Source of the DNA: Streptococcus mitis
GTDB taxonomy: Bacteria > Bacillota > Bacilli > Lactobacillales > Streptococcaceae
Length of the DNA: 33,756 bases
Assembly (NCBI RefSeq): GCF_005844455.1
Contig: NZ_SPGF01000012.1
Span: 1 to 33,756, forward strand
Direction of reading: 5' to 3'
Below, piece after piece: positions 17,794 through 26,719 of this stretch (the stretch's first letter is position 1; each line of letters opens with the position of its first letter). Position numbers and translations under genes: made by a program. The notes below the pieces were generated by a model. The model was not told the DNA's origin and ran no database searches. It worked only from the letters and a program-made list of their open reading frames with translations.

Positions 17794-19431
17794 TCATCTT
17801 TTTTCTATTTCTGCCAATATGCGTGACAGGTAGTAATGATAGCCAAAAATAGCAAGGCCAAGCAGGAGAATAAGAATTCCTACTCCCAAGCTAATGGCAA
17901 GGACAGGGGCGAGAGACTTAACCAGAAACAAACTTGCTATGACTAAAATCATTAAGATAACACTATAAACCAAAATCAAAACAATTGCTACTATACGATT
18001 TGAACGGTTCACCAAGTCCGTAATGCTACTCCAATTGGTTGACAGATTTTTAACGTCCTTAAAGTAATGGTGGCAAGAAAGGATGACACTGGCAAGGATC
18101 CATGCCACAAGGAGGTAAATCATCGAAAGGATGGGCAAGCCTAGATATAGAGAAAGACCAAGTAAAGTCACGATAGGTAAAAAGGACTGAACAACAAAGA
18201 TAATCCAAAATTTTACTTTCACATAACGAGCAAAGTCAAAGGGTAAACTCTTAAGAAAATCAACATTTTCCCTCTCCAAGGATAAGGCAATTGAATGCAG
18301 GCTGGTGATATTGTTATTGACAACAGCTAGAAAGAGACCGATAAAAAACAAGGGTAACCAGTATGGAGGATGAATGTCTGGAACTATCTGAGAATCTCGG
18401 ATGTTGGAAATCAGACCGATCATCATGAGATAAGGAAGGAAAGCACTTGTAAAAAGCACTGTAATCACGCCAGTCCCCTGTCCCAAAAGAGTGAGGTGAT
18501 AGCGTAAAACCATACGGAAAAAACCCTTTTTATTAGTAGTTGAAATTCTCTCCTTATTGCGACGTTCTTTTTTGACCTTCTCCTCACTATTAAGCAGAAT
18601 CACGTCATAAAAATGAGGAAAAACCTTCTTTTTGGTCAGGTAAAGCAAGAAGAGAGTTAGCCCTATCCAAGCTAACAGACCCAGTATGGCTTCTGTCGAA
18701 AAAGGCTCCACTGCTATTTTGTAAAAGAGATGAATAGGATAAAGGAGAAATGGAATGTCTCTAACTTTGTCAACAATACTTCCAGAAGTCGACTGTAGAA
18801 AGAAGACAAATATTAAAGGTATGAGAACACCTATCCCAATCATCACATTGGCAAAAATAGACTGATACTTTCTGAAGACCGTAGTCTGAGCCAAGAAATG
18901 TACTGCCACTACCATCACTAAAGTAACAGAGACAAATAACAAGGCCAAGGACAGCAGCATCAAAGGCAAGCCCAGCCAAAGAGAAGGAGCTAGCCTAATA
19001 TAGAGGACTAGAAAATAAGCTAGGATTGGTACAATTCCAGCTAGAGCTGGCAAGAGAACAGACAGTCCTTTAGCAATTATAATCTCTGATTCTTTAAAGG
19101 CATAGGGCCTATACGATGCCAAGTCCTTACTCTCATAAAAGACATTGTAAAATGCAGTGAAAGAAGTTGAAAAGGCAAGCACCAGTAAAATAGCAACCAT
19201 GGTACTAAAAAAACTTGGCCTTTCCTCAAAAGGAAAACGAAAGGCTATATTTATAAACGTGAAAAGCATCAAGAGACTGGAAAAAATGTAAGAACTTAGG
19301 ACTCTAGCGGAAACATTTACTTTTTTTCCAGGATTTTTAGCTTGCTTCTTTCGTAGGTTAGCCAGATTAGCTTCTTGAGATGAATAGAGGATATTGATAT
19401 CAACTAATTTTTTAATGACCTTGAGACGCAT
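17794..19431 (-). CDS. ABC-2-like exporter, membrane subunit
   Basis: A 545-residue integral membrane protein with roughly twelve hydrophobic segments in two groups, separated by a charged cytoplasmic stretch near residue 290 (LNSEEKVKKERRNKERIST). It begins with a basic cytoplasmic region (MRLKVIKKLVDINILYSS). It overlaps the ATPase gene by 20 bp and has a strong GGAGG site inside the ATPase's end, so the two are coupled and form one transporter. The substrate is unknown; the arrangement recalls EcsAB-type or bacteriocin/peptide export systems, but no substrate gene is next to it. The start at 19431 was chosen over 19458 because of the ribosome binding site. Confidence 0.8.
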   Translation of the reverse strand: MRLKVIKKLVDINILYSSQEANLANLRKKQAKNPGKKVNVSARVLSSYIFSSLLMLFTFINIAFRFPFEERPSFFSTMVAILLVLAFSTSFTAFYNVFYESKDLASYRPYAFKESEIIIAKGLSVLLPALAGIVPILAYFLVLYIRLAPSLWLGLPLMLLSLALLFVSVTLVMVVAVHFLAQTTVFRKYQSIFANVMIGIGVLIPLIFVFFLQSTSGSIVDKVRDIPFLLYPIHLFYKIAVEPFSTEAILGLLAWIGLTLFLLYLTKKKVFPHFYDVILLNSEEKVKKERRNKERISTTNKKGFFRMVLRYHLTLLGQGTGVITVLFTSAFLPYLMMIGLISNIRDSQIVPDIHPPYWLPLFFIGLFLAVVNNNITSLHSIALSLERENVDFLKSLPFDFARYVKVKFWIIFVVQSFLPIVTLLGLSLYLGLPILSMIYLLVAWILASVILSCHHYFKDVKNLSTNWSSITDLVNRSNRIVAIVLILVYSVILMILVIASLFLVKSLAPVLAISLGVGILILLLGLAIFGYHYYLSRILAEIEKR

Positions 19432-20161
19432 CTGAAACCTCCTCTTTTCTACCAGCAAGGCTAAGGTAGATACTTTCCAAAGACTGGTCTGGATGGTCTT
19501 TTCTCAAGTCCTCCACGCTACCACAATAAATCAAATGCCCCTTTTTCAAAATCGCAATCCGATCACAGACTTGCTCTGCCACCTCTAGGACATGGGTTGA
19601 AAAAAGGACAGTCTTACCTTTTTGTGCATGTTCCTTCATCATTTGCTTCAAATCAAAGGCAGCCTGGGGATCCAAACCAGTCAAGGGTTCGTCCAAGACC
19701 CAAATATCAGGATCAGACAAGAGCGCCCCTATCACAAAGACTTTCTGACGCATTCCGTGAGAGAGGGTTTCAATAACCTGATAACGATTTTCAACAAAAT
19801 CAAAAACGTTCAATAACCTAGCTAGACTAGCTTCCAAGTCAGAACTGCTCAAATCATAGGATGAAGCAATCAATTCCCAAAATTCATTGGCTGTTAAGCG
19901 TAAAAATAAGTCAGGCGAGTCTGCTACGTAGCCAATCTTTCGTTTAATAGCCAAGCGATTTTCCGATAAATCCTGGCCGTCTACCAGAATACGACCGCTG
20001 CTAGGCGAAATGATACTGACTAAAGATTTTATAGTGGTCGATTTTCCAGCCCCATTATGGCCGATCAAGCCCATAATCTCCCCATTTTCAATCTGCAAAT
20101 TGAGATTGCTCAAGGCCTCTTTATCACCATACAACTTACTAACATTTTGAAATTCAATCAT
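19412..20161 (-). CDS. ABC exporter, ATP-binding protein (EcsA-like)
   Basis: A 249-residue ABC ATPase of the drug/peptide exporter group. Visible motifs are Walker A GHNGAGKS (about 36-43), Q-loop-region VADSPDLFLRLTANEFWE, signature LSHGMRQK (a variant of LSGGQ), Walker B IWVLDEPLTGLDPQA and the switch His in FSTHVLEVAEQ. The start MIEFQNVSKLYGD at 20161 has GGAG upstream; the longer frame to 20236 would run over the TATAAT at 20202-20207. It lies upstream of, and overlaps, the membrane-subunit gene. The region upstream is shared with the divergent amylase gene, about 180 bp apart. Confidence 0.9.
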   Translation of the reverse strand: MIEFQNVSKLYGDKEALSNLNLQIENGEIMGLIGHNGAGKSTTIKSLVSIISPSSGRILVDGQDLSENRLAIKRKIGYVADSPDLFLRLTANEFWELIASSYDLSSSDLEASLARLLNVFDFVENRYQVIETLSHGMRQKVFVIGALLSDPDIWVLDEPLTGLDPQAAFDLKQMMKEHAQKGKTVLFSTHVLEVAEQVCDRIAILKKGHLIYCGSVEDLRKDHPDQSLESIYLSLAGRKEEVSDASQGH

Positions 20162-20201
20162 GAGAAATCTCCTCTCTTTATCTGTATCTGTATTACATAC
20201 T

Positions 20202-20207
20202 ATTATA
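20202..20207 (-). promoter_or_regulatory. -10 box of the ABC exporter operon
   Basis: TATAAT on the minus strand about 40 bp before the ATG at 20161. No convincing -35. Confidence 0.5.
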
Positions 20208-20265
20208 CTAGCACTTTGATACAAAAAAATCAACACTTTATCTTAAGTCGTTAAAATAGTTTTCT

Positions 20266-20295
20266 TCTTTTAACGCAAACGTTTGCGTTAAAAGA
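20266..20295 (+). promoter_or_regulatory. LacI-family operator, probably MalR
   Basis: A perfect 30-bp palindrome with core ACGCAAACGTTTGCGT. The central GCAAACGTTTGC has the LacI/GalR-family half-site pattern and matches my memory of the streptococcal MalR (maltose repressor) operator; a CcpA cre site would be less symmetric. It covers the -35 of the amylase promoter, so binding would block RNA polymerase. Confidence 0.8.
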
Positions 20296-20311
20296 TAGTT
20301 TATGATAGAAT
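20283..20311 (+). promoter_or_regulatory. Promoter of the alpha-amylase gene
   Basis: -35 TTGCGT (20283-20288, inside the palindrome), 17-bp spacer, extended -10 TGATAGAAT (TAGAAT at 20306-20311), about 33 bp before the ATG. Confidence 0.65.
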
Positions 20312-20344
20312 AAAGAACAAGATTGACAAGTAAGAGGAAAAACA

Positions 20345-21793
20345 ATGCAAAATCAAACACTCATGCAATACTTTGAATGGTATCTGCCCCACGACGGCCA
20401 ACACTGGACGCGTTTGGCTGAAGATGCTCCACACCTAGCTCATCTGGGGATTAGCCACGTCTGGATGCCACCAGCTTTCAAGGCTACCAACGAAAAAGAT
20501 GTAGGCTATGGGGTCTATGACTTATTTGACCTTGGAGAGTTTAACCAAAAAGGGACTGTCCGCACCAAGTATGGTTTCAAAGAAGACTATCTTCAAGCCA
20601 TTCAAGCCCTAAAAGCACAGGGAATTCAACCAATGGCCGATGTGGTTCTCAACCACAAGGCTGCAGCCGATCACATGGAAGCCTTTCAGGTTATCGAAGT
20701 GGACCCTGTAGACCGTACAGTGGAACTTGGAGAACCCTTCACCATCAATGGCTGGACTAGCTTTACCTTCGATGGTCGCCAAGATACCTACAATGACTTC
20801 CACTGGCACTGGTACCACTTCACAGGTACAGACTACGATGCCAAACGCCGTAAATCTGGGATTTATCTCATTCAAGGAGACAACAAGGGCTGGGCTAACG
20901 AGGAATTGGTCGATAACGAAAACGGCAACTACGACTACCTCATGTATGCCGACCTAGACTTTAAACACCCTGAAGTCATCAAAAATATCTATGACTGGGC
21001 TGATTGGTTCATGGAAACAACTGGTATTGCTGGTTTCCGCTTGGATGCCATCAAACACATCGACTCTTTCTTTATGCGTAATTTCATCCGCGATATGAAG
21101 GAAAAATACGGTGACGATTTCTACGTTTTTGGTGAATTTTGGAACCCAGACAAGGAAGCCAATCTGGACTATCTCGAAAAAACAGAAGAACGCTTTGACC
21201 TTGTCGATGTTCGACTCCACCAGAATCTCTTTGATGCTAGCCGAGCTGGTTCCAACTATGACCTTCGTGACATTTTCACGGATAGCTTGGTGGAACTCAA
21301 GCCCGACAAGGCTGTAACCTTTGTCGACAACCATGATACCCAACGAGGACAAGCCCTTGAGTCGACTGTTGAAGAATGGTTCAAGCCAGCAGCCTATGCC
21401 CTTATTCTATTACGACAAAATGGGCTTCCATGTGTCTTTTACGGAGACTACTATGGGATTTCAGGGCAGTATGCTCAAGAAGATTTCAAAGAAGTCCTTG
21501 ACCGCCTCCTAGCCATACGAAAAGACTTGGCCTATGGAGAGCAAACAGACTACTTTGATGACGCAAACTGTATCGGTTGGGTACGTTCAGGTGCTGAAAA
21601 TCAATCCCCAATCGCAGTCTTGATCTCAAATGACCAAGAAAACAGCAAGTCAATGTTTGTCGGCCAAGAATGGGCTAACCAAACCTTTGTTGATCTCCTT
21701 GAGAATCATCCAGCACAAGTTACAATCAATGCTGACGGTTATGGAGAATTTCCAGTAGCAGCGGGTTCAGTCAGTGTCTGGGTGGCAAAATAA
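20345..21793 (+). CDS. Cytoplasmic alpha-amylase (GH13)
   Basis: Alpha-amylase hydrolysing internal alpha-1,4 bonds of maltodextrins or glycogen. The 482-residue protein has no signal peptide, so it is intracellular. GH13 landmarks are ADVVLNHKA, the nucleophile in GFRLDAIKH (Asp234), the acid/base in VFGEFWN (Glu264) and the transition-state stabiliser in FVDNHDTQ (Asp331). A short beta-sandwich C domain ends in VAAGSVSVWVAK. It closely fits subfamily GH13_5 bacterial liquefying-type amylases. The promoter carries a perfect MalR-like palindrome, so expression is probably induced by maltose or maltodextrin. It stands alone, divergent from the ABC exporter and convergent with alaS. Confidence 0.94.
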   Translation: MQNQTLMQYFEWYLPHDGQHWTRLAEDAPHLAHLGISHVWMPPAFKATNEKDVGYGVYDLFDLGEFNQKGTVRTKYGFKEDYLQAIQALKAQGIQPMADVVLNHKAAADHMEAFQVIEVDPVDRTVELGEPFTINGWTSFTFDGRQDTYNDFHWHWYHFTGTDYDAKRRKSGIYLIQGDNKGWANEELVDNENGNYDYLMYADLDFKHPEVIKNIYDWADWFMETTGIAGFRLDAIKHIDSFFMRNFIRDMKEKYGDDFYVFGEFWNPDKEANLDYLEKTEERFDLVDVRLHQNLFDASRAGSNYDLRDIFTDSLVELKPDKAVTFVDNHDTQRGQALESTVEEWFKPAAYALILLRQNGLPCVFYGDYYGISGQYAQEDFKEVLDRLLAIRKDLAYGEQTDYFDDANCIGWVRSGAENQSPIAVLISNDQENSKSMFVGQEWANQTFVDLLENHPAQVTINADGYGEFPVAAGSVSVWVAK

Positions 21794-21810
21794 ACCTATC
21801 AGTTACAAGT

Positions 21811-21837
21811 CAAATCCAACCGGGTTTGGCTTTTTGG
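21811..21837 (+). terminator. Terminator of the amylase gene
   Basis: CAAATCC, loop AACC, GGGTTTG, then GCTTTTT; 18 bp after the stop codon. Confidence 0.75.
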
Positions 21838-21880
21838 TATTCACAAAAAGACCCACCCAAATGGATAGATCTTCATTGTC

Positions 21881-24499
21881 TTATAATTTACCTGCTACCG
21901 CATCCAACAATTCTTGGATTTTCGCTTGGTTGCTTCCTCCTGCCATGGCCATGTCTGGTTTACCACCACCACGTCCATCAACGATTGGAGCCAATTCTTT
22001 GACCAAGTTTCCTGCACGGATATCTTTAATCTTGCTAGCTACAAGAACGTTTACCTTGTCACCGATAGCTGCAACTAGGACAAGCACATCAGAGTAGTCT
22101 TTTTGTTTCCAGTTGTCCGCAAAGGTACGAAGGGCACCGGCATCTGATACAGACACTTGACTAGCAATGTAACGGTGACCGTTGACTTCCTTAACATCCT
22201 TGAAGATATCGCCTGCGGCTGCAGCTGCGGCTTTTTCTTTCAACTCAGCATTTTCTTTTTGAAGTTGGCGAAGTTGTTCTTGAAGTCCTTCTACCTTGTG
22301 AGGTACTTCTTTGAGTTGAGGTGCTTTCAAGGTTGCTGCGACGACTTTCAGAGCATCTTCTTGTTCGCGGTAGGCTTCAAAGGCTTCCTTACCAGTCACT
22401 GCCAAGATACGGCGAGTTCCTGAACCAATCCCTTCTTCTTTGACAATCTTGAAGAGGCCAATTTCAGAAGTGTTACCTACGTGGGTACCACCACAAAGCT
22501 CAACAGAGTAATCACCGATGTTCACAACACGAACTTCTTTACCGTATTTCTCACCAAAGAGGGCCATAGCTCCCATTTCTTTGGCAGTGTCAATATCCGT
22601 TTCAACTGTCTTCACTTCAAGAGCTTCCCAGATTTTCTCATTGACTTGCTGTTCAATAGCACGTAATTCTTCAGCAGTTACTGCTTGGAAGTGAGTAAAG
22701 TCAAAGCGAAGGAATTCAACTTCATTAAGAGAACCTGCTTGTGTCGCATGGTTTCCAAGGATATTGTGAAGGGCAGCGTGAAGCAAGTGAGTAGCAGTGT
22801 GGTTTTTCATGACACGGTGACGACGATTGGTATCGATGGCCAATGTGTATCCTTGGTTCAAAGCAAGAGGTGCAAGAACTTCAACCGTGTGAAGAGCTTG
22901 TCCGTTTGGCGCTTTTTGAACATCTGTCACTGTAGCCACAAGGTTTCCAGCAGCATCCAAGATTTGACCGTGGTCAGCTACCTGTCCACCCATTTCAGCG
23001 TAGAATGGAGTCTCTGCAAAGATCAGAGAGGCAGTTCCTTCTGAAACAGCTTCAAGTTCAGCATTGTCAGCTACAATAGCTACCAACTTAGAAGGCAATT
23101 GACTAGCATTGTAGTTGAAAACACTTTCCACTGTAATGTTTTGGAGGGTTTCATTTTGCATTCCCATTGAGCCACCCTTCACAGCTGACGCACGCGCACG
23201 TTCTTGTTGCTCTTTCATGGCTGCTTCAAAACCTTCACGGTCTACAGTCATCCCAGCTTCTTCAGCGATTTCTTCTGTCAATTCAACTGGGAATCCATAT
23301 GTATCATAGAGTTTGAAGACATCTGAACCAGAGATAACACTTTGTCCTTTAGCTTTCAAGTCAGCTACTATTGTTTCTGCAAAGTGTTGACCTGAGTGAA
23401 GGGTACGAGCAAATGACTCTTCTTCGCTCTTGATGATTTTTTCAATAAAGTCACGTTTTTCAAGCACTTCTGGGTAGTAGCTTTCCATAATTTTTCCAAC
23501 AGTTGGAACCAGTTTGTAAAGGAAAGGCTCGTTGATGCCCAATTTTTGACCATGCATAGAAGCACGACGAAGCAGACGGCGAAGGACATAACCGCGGCCT
23601 TCATTTCCTGGAAGGGCACCATCCCCAATGGCAAATGAAAGTGAACGGATGTGGTCAGCGATAACCTTAAAGCTCATGTTATCGCCATCTTGGTCGTAGA
23701 CCTTACCAGACAATTTCTCTACTTCACGAATAATAGGCATGAAGAGGTCTGTTTCAAAGTTAGTCTTAGCCCCTTGGATAACGGCTACCAAACGCTCCAA
23801 ACCTGCGCCCGTATCAATGTTCTTGTGTGGCAATTCCTTGTACTCGCTACGAGGAACAGCAGGGTCTGCGTTAAATTGTGACAAAACGATGTTCCAGATT
23901 TCGATATAGCGGTCGTTTTCAATATCTTCTGCAAGCAGACGAATACCGATATTTTCTGGGTCAAAGGCTTCCCCACGGTCAAAGAAAATCTCTGTGTCTG
24001 GTCCAGAAGGTCCCGCACCGATTTCCCAGAAGTTGTCCTCAATTGGAATCAAGTGGCTTGGATCCACTCCCACTTCAATCCAGCGGTTGTAAGAATCTTT
24101 ATCGTCTGGATAGTAGGTCATGTACAGTTTTTCAGCTGGGAAGTCAAACCACTCAGGGCTTGTCAAAAGCTCATAGGCCCAAGTGATGACTTCGTCACGG
24201 AAGTAATCACCGATAGAGAAATTCCCCAACATTTCAAACATAGTATGGTGACGTGCTGTCTTCCCTACGTTTTCAATGTCATTAGTACGGATAGCCTTTT
24301 GCGCATTGGTGATACGTGGATTTTCAGGTTTGATAGTCCCGTCAAAATATTTCTTAAGGGTTGCTACCCCAGAGTTGATCCACAAAAGAGTTGGGTCGTT
24401 TACAGGAACCAAACTCACTGATGGTTCTACAGAGTGACCTTTGGTCGCCCAGAAATCAAGCCACATTTGGCGTACTTGTGCACTAGATAGTTGTTTCAT
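21881..24499 (-). CDS. alaS: Alanyl-tRNA synthetase
   Basis: AlaRS charges tRNA-Ala and edits Ser/Gly mischarging. The 872-residue protein is of standard length. The class II catalytic domain has [13 protein letters not shown] (motif 1 region), [16 protein letters not shown], the DTGAGLERL region and [16 protein letters not shown]. The editing domain has [12 protein letters not shown] (HxxxH) and CGGTHVGN. A coiled linker with an Ala-rich run ([10 protein letters not shown]) leads to the C-Ala/DHHA1 domain with [17 protein letters not shown]. The start has AAGGAG. It is the last gene of an operon whose leader is an alanine T-box, so transcription rises when uncharged tRNA-Ala accumulates. Confidence 0.98.
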   Translation of the reverse strand: MKQLSSAQVRQMWLDFWATKGHSVEPSVSLVPVNDPTLLWINSGVATLKKYFDGTIKPENPRITNAQKAIRTNDIENVGKTARHHTMFEMLGNFSIGDYFRDEVITWAYELLTSPEWFDFPAEKLYMTYYPDDKDSYNRWIEVGVDPSHLIPIEDNFWEIGAGPSGPDTEIFFDRGEAFDPENIGIRLLAEDIENDRYIEIWNIVLSQFNADPAVPRSEYKELPHKNIDTGAGLERLVAVIQGAKTNFETDLFMPIIREVEKLSGKVYDQDGDNMSFKVIADHIRSLSFAIGDGALPGNEGRGYVLRRLLRRASMHGQKLGINEPFLYKLVPTVGKIMESYYPEVLEKRDFIEKIIKSEEESFARTLHSGQHFAETIVADLKAKGQSVISGSDVFKLYDTYGFPVELTEEIAEEAGMTVDREGFEAAMKEQQERARASAVKGGSMGMQNETLQNITVESVFNYNASQLPSKLVAIVADNAELEAVSEGTASLIFAETPFYAEMGGQVADHGQILDAAGNLVATVTDVQKAPNGQALHTVEVLAPLALNQGYTLAIDTNRRHRVMKNHTATHLLHAALHNILGNHATQAGSLNEVEFLRFDFTHFQAVTAEELRAIEQQVNEKIWEALEVKTVETDIDTAKEMGAMALFGEKYGKEVRVVNIGDYSVELCGGTHVGNTSEIGLFKIVKEEGIGSGTRRILAVTGKEAFEAYREQEDALKVVAATLKAPQLKEVPHKVEGLQEQLRQLQKENAELKEKAAAAAAGDIFKDVKEVNGHRYIASQVSVSDAGALRTFADNWKQKDYSDVLVLVAAIGDKVNVLVASKIKDIRAGNLVKELAPIVDGRGGGKPDMAMAGGSNQAKIQELLDAVAGKL

Positions 24500-24520
24500 A
24501 TTTTCTCCTTATTTACTTCT

Positions 24521-24978
24521 TTAATGTGATTGGCTTTCCAGCATTTCCACATAGTCAATCGCGACACAGAGGGAAATGATTAGGTCTGCATAAGCATCCT
24601 CAAGAACCGTTACGGTATAGGTAGATGTCAGATGGAAGAGTTCTTTCCTGATTTCCGCAATCAACTGATCGCGTTCATCCAACAATTTGAAATTCAAATC
24701 CCAGATTATCAAACTCATACTTATCTCGCCAGAAGGTCAACTTCTTACGAATGACAAAACTCGATTCATCCTGAAGCTGAATCTCAAAACGAGGAAGTAG
24801 GATCCAAATCTCCTTACTAATCTCACTGACTTGATGATCAGCTGCGTCATAGATGGTAAAGGTTTTGGGAATCTTAAAAAATGATCCCTCCACCTTAGGC
24901 GATTTCTCCCCTGTCATCCTTGATAGCGAAGCGTTCGCCTCCAAGACGAAACTTTTGTTTGACAATAAATGTTTTCAT
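24521..24978 (-). pseudogene. YxjI / LURP-one-related (LOR) protein gene, broken by two deletions
   Basis: The gene starts well: a GGAGG site, then MKTFIVKQKFRLGGERFAIK, the N-terminus of a YxjI/LOR (Tubby-like C-terminal fold) protein. After DDRGEIA the frame hits TAA. Shifting frame restores KVEGSFFKIPKTFTIYDAAD and runs to KYEFDNLG. There a second change of frame, with loss of about eight residues, leads to WDLNFKLLDERDQLIAEIRK and the normal end VEMLESQSH. Restoring 2 nt at the first lesion and 26 nt at the second would give 162 codons including the stop, the expected length (my inference). It sits between the alaS T-box and alaS, 21 bp from the alaS start, so it is transcribed even though it is dead. 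Confidence 0.88.
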
Positions 24979-24995
24979 CAACACCTCCAAAAATC

Positions 24996-25171
24996 AAAAA
25001 ACAAGCTCATATCACGAAGGGCGAAAAACCGCGGTACCACCTTCATTCAATGAACTTGTCATTCTCTTATTCTTATGCAATTGTATAATTGAGTAGCATG
25101 ACTTCCTAGCTTAGATGGCTCGCAGCACCGCCATTTCTCTGGACTAAGACAAGTGAAAATCAATTCTCAAC
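24996..25171 (-). promoter_or_regulatory. T-box riboswitch, alanine-specific, controlling alaS
   Basis: The minus-strand leader contains the T-box core AAGGTGGTACCGCGG (25029-25043) with UGGU to pair with the ACCA end of tRNA-Ala. The Stem I apical part is at ATGGCGGTGCTGCGAGCCAT. The candidate specifier is GCU (alanine) at 25095-25097, followed by A and by CUCAA, which closes the stem with UUGAG near the 5' end. The competing terminator is CAAGTTCAT (25050-25058) with ATGAGCTTG and a T6 run. Binding of uncharged tRNA-Ala should favour the antiterminator and allow transcription of the broken LOR gene and alaS. Confidence 0.93.
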
Positions 25172-25177
25172 TTTCTT

Positions 25178-25206
25178 ATTATAACGTTTTTTTAAGTCTG
25201 CGTCAA
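25178..25206 (-). promoter_or_regulatory. Promoter of the alaS T-box operon
   Basis: On the minus strand: -35 TTGACG (25201-25206), 17-bp spacer, -10 TATAAT (25178-25183). The transcription start is expected near 25171. Confidence 0.88.
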
Positions 25207-25608
25207 CTGGAAATGATAACCATTTAAATAACCAACTCCCTACATCTCCGATTACTTTTTCAGGATATATTTTTTCTTACTGCTATCACTCTTTTTATCC
25301 CAACTTTTATCCCAAGTTTTCGAATTGCTAAAAATAGCTACACAAATATTTGCAAATGTAAAGTTTCCTATCACCAAATATATAGACTCAGTTGTTAGAT
25401 ATTGTCGAGCCAAACCATCCTTTAGATAGAATAGTATAACAGTTTGCTGAACAGTCAAAAAGGTTGGCCAGAAACTTTTTTGAAAAAAGTAGACATTTTT
25501 ATTATTTGTTACCGCTTTCTGTAAGGTTAAGCTTAGTATACTACTAGGCAAGAAAATAAGCAACTATCATAGAAAAACATACAGTTATAAAAATTGCCTT
25601 CTATTTTC
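25207..25608. other. Intergenic stretch without a clear gene; weak minus-strand frame
   Basis: About 400 bp between the alaS promoter and the potD terminator. A minus-strand frame of 103 codons runs 25563-25252 from a TTG, with no ribosome binding site. It predicts an odd peptide with hydrophobic segments and a C-terminus containing a duplicated DKSWDK-like motif (KTWDKSWDKKSD), which reflects a tandem repeat of TTTTATCCCA on the plus strand. I do not recognise it; it is more likely decayed or non-coding DNA than a gene. Confidence 0.35.
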
Positions 25609-25640
25609 AAAAAAACGAACCAGCGTGACTGATCCGTTTT
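25609..25640 (-). terminator. Terminator of murB-potABCD
   Basis: On the minus strand AAAACGGATCAG, loop TCAC, GCTGGTTCGTTTTTTT: a stem with two G-T wobbles and a T7 tail just after potD. Confidence 0.8.
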
Positions 25641-25648
25641 CATACGTT

Positions 25649-26719
25649 CTACTTCCGATACATTTTAAACTGTAGGAAGAGGTCGCTATATTTTCCTGTC
25701 CATTTATGGTCAAATTTCTCATAAACTTCTAGGTGTTTCATGGTTTCAGCATCGGGATAGAAAGCCTTGTCTTCTTTCTTCTCCTCTGGGAGCAATTCCT
25801 TAGCTGGTAGGTTTGGTGTTGAATAGCCGACGTACTCCGCATTTTTAAGAGCATTTTCGGGTTTCAACATAAAGTTGATAAAGGCATAGGCGGCATCTTG
25901 GTTTTTCACGGTTTTGGGAATGACCATATTATCAAACCAGAGATTGCTGGCCTCTGTCGGTACCACATATCGTAGATTTTCATTTTTTTCTAGCATTTGG
26001 CTGGCTTCACCAGAGAAGGTCACGCCGATAGCAGCATTGTTCTGAATCATGTAACCCTTCATCTCGTCCGCCACAATAGCCTTGATATTTGGAGTCAATT
26101 TGTAGAGCTTGTCCACTGTCTCTTCCAACTGCTGTGGATTTTTAGAGTTGAGGCTGTAACCAAGCGAGTTAAGCCCGAGTCCCAAGACCTCACGCGCCCC
26201 ATCAAAAAGCATGATAGAGTTCTTATACTCTGGCTTCCAAAGGTCATCCCAATGCTCAGGCGCCTCATCTACCATGGTTTCATTATAGACAATTCCCAAG
26301 GTTCCCCAGAAGTAAGGAATGGAGAATTTATTGCCTGGGTCAAAGGACTGGTTGAGGAACTCTGGTCCGATATTTTCAAGACCTTCAAGTTTTGAATAGT
26401 CAAGCGGTACCAAGAGGTCTTCGTCCTTCATCTTGTTAATCATGTACTCACTAGGGATGGCAATATCGTAGGTCGTTCCACCCTGCTTGATCTTGGTATA
26501 CATGGCTTCGTTGGAATCAAAAGTCTCATACTGGACTTGGATACCTGTTTCTTCTGTGAATTGCTCCAAGAGTTCTGGATCGATGTAGTCACCCCAGTTG
26601 TAGATAACCAGTTTTTGACTATCTCGGCTATTGATTTTACTATCTAGATGAGTCGCAATTCCCCACAAGACCAGGATAATGGCTACAATTCCTGCTAAAA
26701 ATGAATAGAGTTTTTTCAT
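25649..26719 (-). CDS. potD: Spermidine/putrescine ABC transporter, substrate-binding protein PotD
   Basis: PotD captures spermidine or putrescine outside the membrane and hands it to PotBC. The 356-residue protein starts MKKLYSFLAGIVAIILVLWG: a hydrophobic signal or anchor segment (about residues 5-22) without a lipobox cysteine, so it is probably retained by an uncleaved N-terminal anchor rather than a lipid. The mature part shows the family start LVIYNWGDYIDPELL, FSIPYFWGTLGIVYN, VIPKTVKNQDAAYAFINFML and ends in FLQFKMYRK. It overlaps potC by 4 bp (ATGA) and is the last gene of the operon. Confidence 0.96.
   Translation of the reverse strand: MKKLYSFLAGIVAIILVLWGIATHLDSKINSRDSQKLVIYNWGDYIDPELLEQFTEETGIQVQYETFDSNEAMYTKIKQGGTTYDIAIPSEYMINKMKDEDLLVPLDYSKLEGLENIGPEFLNQSFDPGNKFSIPYFWGTLGIVYNETMVDEAPEHWDDLWKPEYKNSIMLFDGAREVLGLGLNSLGYSLNSKNPQQLEETVDKLYKLTPNIKAIVADEMKGYMIQNNAAIGVTFSGEASQMLEKNENLRYVVPTEASNLWFDNMVIPKTVKNQDAAYAFINFMLKPENALKNAEYVGYSTPNLPAKELLPEEKKEDKAFYPDAETMKHLEVYEKFDHKWTGKYSDLFLQFKMYRK

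Noticed and set aside
22200..22250. Ala-rich run in alaS as a frameshift or expansion
   Set aside because: [10 protein letters not shown] is in frame within the normal coiled linker of AlaRS.
25997..26395. 132-codon plus-strand frame opposite potD, and similar ones opposite potB and alaS
   Set aside because: No start signals; the opposite strand carries a clear conserved gene.
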